Shown: in pieces, positions 36,281-38,369 of the stretch
Numbering within the stretch: position 1 is the stretch's first letter
How the letters are laid out: each line of letters begins with the position of its first letter
Source: Lachnospiraceae bacterium
GTDB lineage: Bacteria > Bacillota > Clostridia > Lachnospirales > Lachnospiraceae
DNA: 38,369 nucleotides
Reading direction: 5' to 3'
Assembly: GCA_030524525.1 (NCBI GenBank)
Contig: JAUNGI010000023.1
Span: 1-38,369 of the forward strand
The notes under the pieces: model-generated
What the model was told of the DNA's origin: nothing
Seen by the model: only the letters and a program-made list of their open reading frames with translations
Databases searched by the model: none
Made by a program: the position numbers and the translations under genes

Positions 36281-38369
36281 ATGAAAACTTCCACACAATG
36301 CGGGATCGCACTTGATTTTATCCTGTTAAAGCCCGAAAAATATATCGGAAATTTGCTCATATTGGCATTTACGCTGGTGTCCGTTGGGTTGATATTTCTT
36401 TTAACCCTTCCAAATCACTATGTACGGCTGGGGGTTCATGAGGCTGTTTCGGTTCCGCCAAAGCAGATAGCAAGATGTTACTATTGGGGCGACGTTGCTT
36501 ATGAGGATCGGGACAGCGCCAGTGATGAGATTATTGCAATCGAGGAAATTTCTGCCATTGGCTGGCTTGATTACGGCAGAATAGAGTATGAGTTTTTACG
36601 TCCGTACACGGAAAAGCAAAACGGTCATACCATTTCAGGATACAGCGAACAGGACGAATGGAGTCGTTATAATGCGCAATTTCCGGAAGTCTACAATTTG
36701 GGAAGAAATTTCTGGGAATATTTTTCTCTCTCTTTATTGGAAGGGACGCCGCCGAAGAAAGAACGAGAAGGAAATCTTACCGAGCTTTATGTGGGATATG
36801 AACTGCGGGATGTATACCCGGTCGGAAGTGAATTTGAAATTCAGGATTCAGAAGGAGAGGTTTGTGAGGTTTATCGGATTTCCGGCATTCTGCAAGCTGG
36901 CGGCATGGTTCTGGCTCCGGAAGCAGGAGAGACAGAGGCGGAGGTCGGTGCGTTTGTTACAGACTATATGCTTCTGAGAATAGAATACTCTGATACGGTT
37001 ACGGTAAGCGGAGAATTTTTTTGCATTACCGATACATTAGAGGATATGAAGACGGTTCAAGGGAAGTTGAATGAGATCGGTGAAAAGTATCATGTAACTT
37101 CGGTGGTCAATACACTTGAAAACGTATTTGCGAAAAGCGAACGTCAGATACATAAGGATTATGCGCAGATGCAGTATGCTGCTCTTCTGCTTGCCGTGAC
37201 CGCCGTGATTCTGCTGTTGGTTTCACAGGTCATGGAGCAGATGGATTTTTCGGAGGTCTACGGCGTTTGGTATGCAAACGGCGCTTCCAAAAAAGATATG
37301 CGGAAGGTTCTTATCTGCCAAAACCTCCTGCGGTTAATTCCTGCCGAAATTTTTGCAGGGGCGGGCTTATATTACGTCTTCCAGCTTCTTTATCGGGGAT
37401 ATCATCGTCGTTTTGTCATGCGGCAGATTTTCTTCCGCTGGATGCTGCCGGGAATTCTGCTCGCCGGTGTCTTGATCGTTGCGGCTGCGGTTCTTGTTCC
37501 GCTGTTTATCCTCAATCGAAGAAACGCCGTAGAGCTTCTGAACCGACGTGTTTCGGAGGGAAAGACACGCCGCAGCTTTTCGAAATTGGTGCGGGACGGA
37601 CGCATGTCGGGGCTGCTGATCTTGGAGATCCTTCTGGTTCTGCTGTTGTTTTCCAATGCCGCGATGTATTTTCATTCTTATCAATACGCCGGGGAGACGG
37701 TAACGCTGAACGGCAGCTACAAAAACCAGCAGACGCTTGGAATCGACGTGGATTGGCAGGCGAATATCGGCGAGGACGGCTGGACGCCGCAGATACAGGA
37801 AAGTACCATTGACGAGCTGCTGGAATTTTGCAGGAGCGTAAAGGACCTGCCGGTTTCCGTTATTCTGTATCGAAATTGGATGATCTCCATGCCGCCGGAG
37901 TATGCGTCGACAGGGCTGCTTCTTACCGACAGCGAGCCGCCCCAGAGGCTGAGCGAGGGGAAATACGAGCCTGACCGGCAGGGCATTTATCTTTCCGAGG
38001 CGCTGGTACCGCTTTTGGAGACCGACGAAACGGGAGCGTACTTGGAAAGTTTTCACACGAGGTTTCCGCTGCTTGGTACGGTGGCTGCAAGGGGGCAGGA
38101 AACCGAGGATTCGCTGTATGTGTATTTTCAAACCTTGGAGGAGGCAACGCAGCGGGAAATCCTGACAGAAATGATCCGCATGTGTATTGACGCCTCCTAC
38201 TTTGAACCGCTCGCCTTGGTGGTCGGAAGCAACGACGCGGAGATCGGCGACACGGTGGAAGCCGTTCAGGCAGCGCTTTCGGGCAAGACGATGATCTCCT
38301 GCAAGGAGCTGGAAACGGAGGAGGCGATCGCTGCGATCTCGGGAAATCAGGACATTATGCAGGATCAAG
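36281..38369 (+). CDS. large FtsX/MacB-type membrane protein, cassette 2 (cut by the window edge)
   Basis: The reading frame opens at ATG 36281 (AAAGGG upstream) and stays open to the window end; 696 codons are visible. It corresponds to residues 1 to about 699 of the cassette 1 protein, so helices 1-5 and both extracellular domains are present while the last three helices lie off the edge. The N-terminal half (helix 1 and extracellular domain 1) has clearly diverged from copy 1. From helix 2 on similarity rises, and a block of about 398 nt in extracellular domain 2 is identical. No frameshift or stop was found at the places checked. Confidence 0.85.
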   Translation, partial: MKTSTQCGIALDFILLKPEKYIGNLLILAFTLVSVGLIFLLTLPNHYVRLGVHEAVSVPPKQIARCYYWGDVAYEDRDSASDEIIAIEEISAIGWLDYGRIEYEFLRPYTEKQNGHTISGYSEQDEWSRYNAQFPEVYNLGRNFWEYFSLSLLEGTPPKKEREGNLTELYVGYELRDVYPVGSEFEIQDSEGEVCEVYRISGILQAGGMVLAPEAGETEAEVGAFVTDYMLLRIEYSDTVTVSGEFFCITDTLEDMKTVQGKLNEIGEKYHVTSVVNTLENVFAKSERQIHKDYAQMQYAALLLAVTAVILLLVSQVMEQMDFSEVYGVWYANGASKKDMRKVLICQNLLRLIPAEIFAGAGLYYVFQLLYRGYHRRFVMRQIFFRWMLPGILLAGVLIVAAAVLVPLFILNRRNAVELLNRRVSEGKTRRSFSKLVRDGRMSGLLILEILLVLLLFSNAAMYFHSYQYAGETVTLNGSYKNQQTLGIDVDWQANIGEDGWTPQIQESTIDELLEFCRSVKDLPVSVILYRNWMISMPPEYASTGLLLTDSEPPQRLSEGKYEPDRQGIYLSEALVPLLETDETGAYLESFHTRFPLLGTVAARGQETEDSLYVYFQTLEEATQREILTEMIRMCIDASYFEPLALVVGSNDAEIGDTVEAVQAALSGKTMISCKELETEEAIAAISGNQDIMQDQ

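Overview
The window is the replication-origin region of a Clostridia chromosome, most probably a Lachnospiraceae member. Supporting evidence is the conserved order rsmG-mnmG-mnmE-khpB-yidC-yidD-rnpA-rpmH | dnaA-dnaN-rlbA-recF-gyrB-gyrA, an ammonium channel fused to a PII domain, DUF3881-like and DUF4446-like proteins near parAB, and an exact B. subtilis-type parS site. The family assignment is inferred; no search was run.

Layout. Positions 1-350 hold a minus-strand tRNA-Ser with a strong promoter and a pre-rRNA leader pointing to an rRNA operon beyond the left edge. Positions 512-2165 hold two minus-strand single-pass membrane proteins. Positions 2436-5529 are a plus-strand (head-on) group: a metal-type ABC ATPase, araD and a D,D-carboxypeptidase. 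Positions 5662-11249 are minus strand: the Amt-PII fusion behind a structured leader, then a pyk / degenerate histidine kinase / response regulator operon. After tRNA-Arg come a DUF3881-like gene, DUF4446, parB and parA, then a gene-free repeat array ending at a perfect parS, then rsmG-mnmG-mnmE and khpB-yidC-yidD-rnpA-rpmH. The origin has two parts: three DnaA boxes upstream of dnaA, and a second cluster with a DnaA-trio-like element and AT-rich stretch between dnaA and dnaN. To the right, dnaN-rlbA-recF-gyrB-gyrA read on the plus strand, followed by a gyrA terminator.

Positions 32640-38369 hold the least familiar material: a tandem duplication of a two-gene cassette. Each copy has the same promoter architecture, a secreted protein of about 140 residues and a large eight-helix FtsX/MacB-type membrane protein. 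No ATPase is visible, and the second membrane gene runs off the right edge. The second extracellular domain is partly identical at DNA level between copies, while the first extracellular domain and the C-terminal half of the secreted partner have diverged. This suggests a ligand/membrane-partner pair with copy-specific recognition.

Other points of interest: a family of structured intergenic repeats that all face the same way relative to replication and flip at oriC; a histidine kinase lacking its phospho-acceptor His in the pyruvate kinase operon; two riboswitch-like leaders (amt-PII and the zinc-ribbon gene); and parS embedded in a 28-bp perfect palindrome that could also be a terminator.
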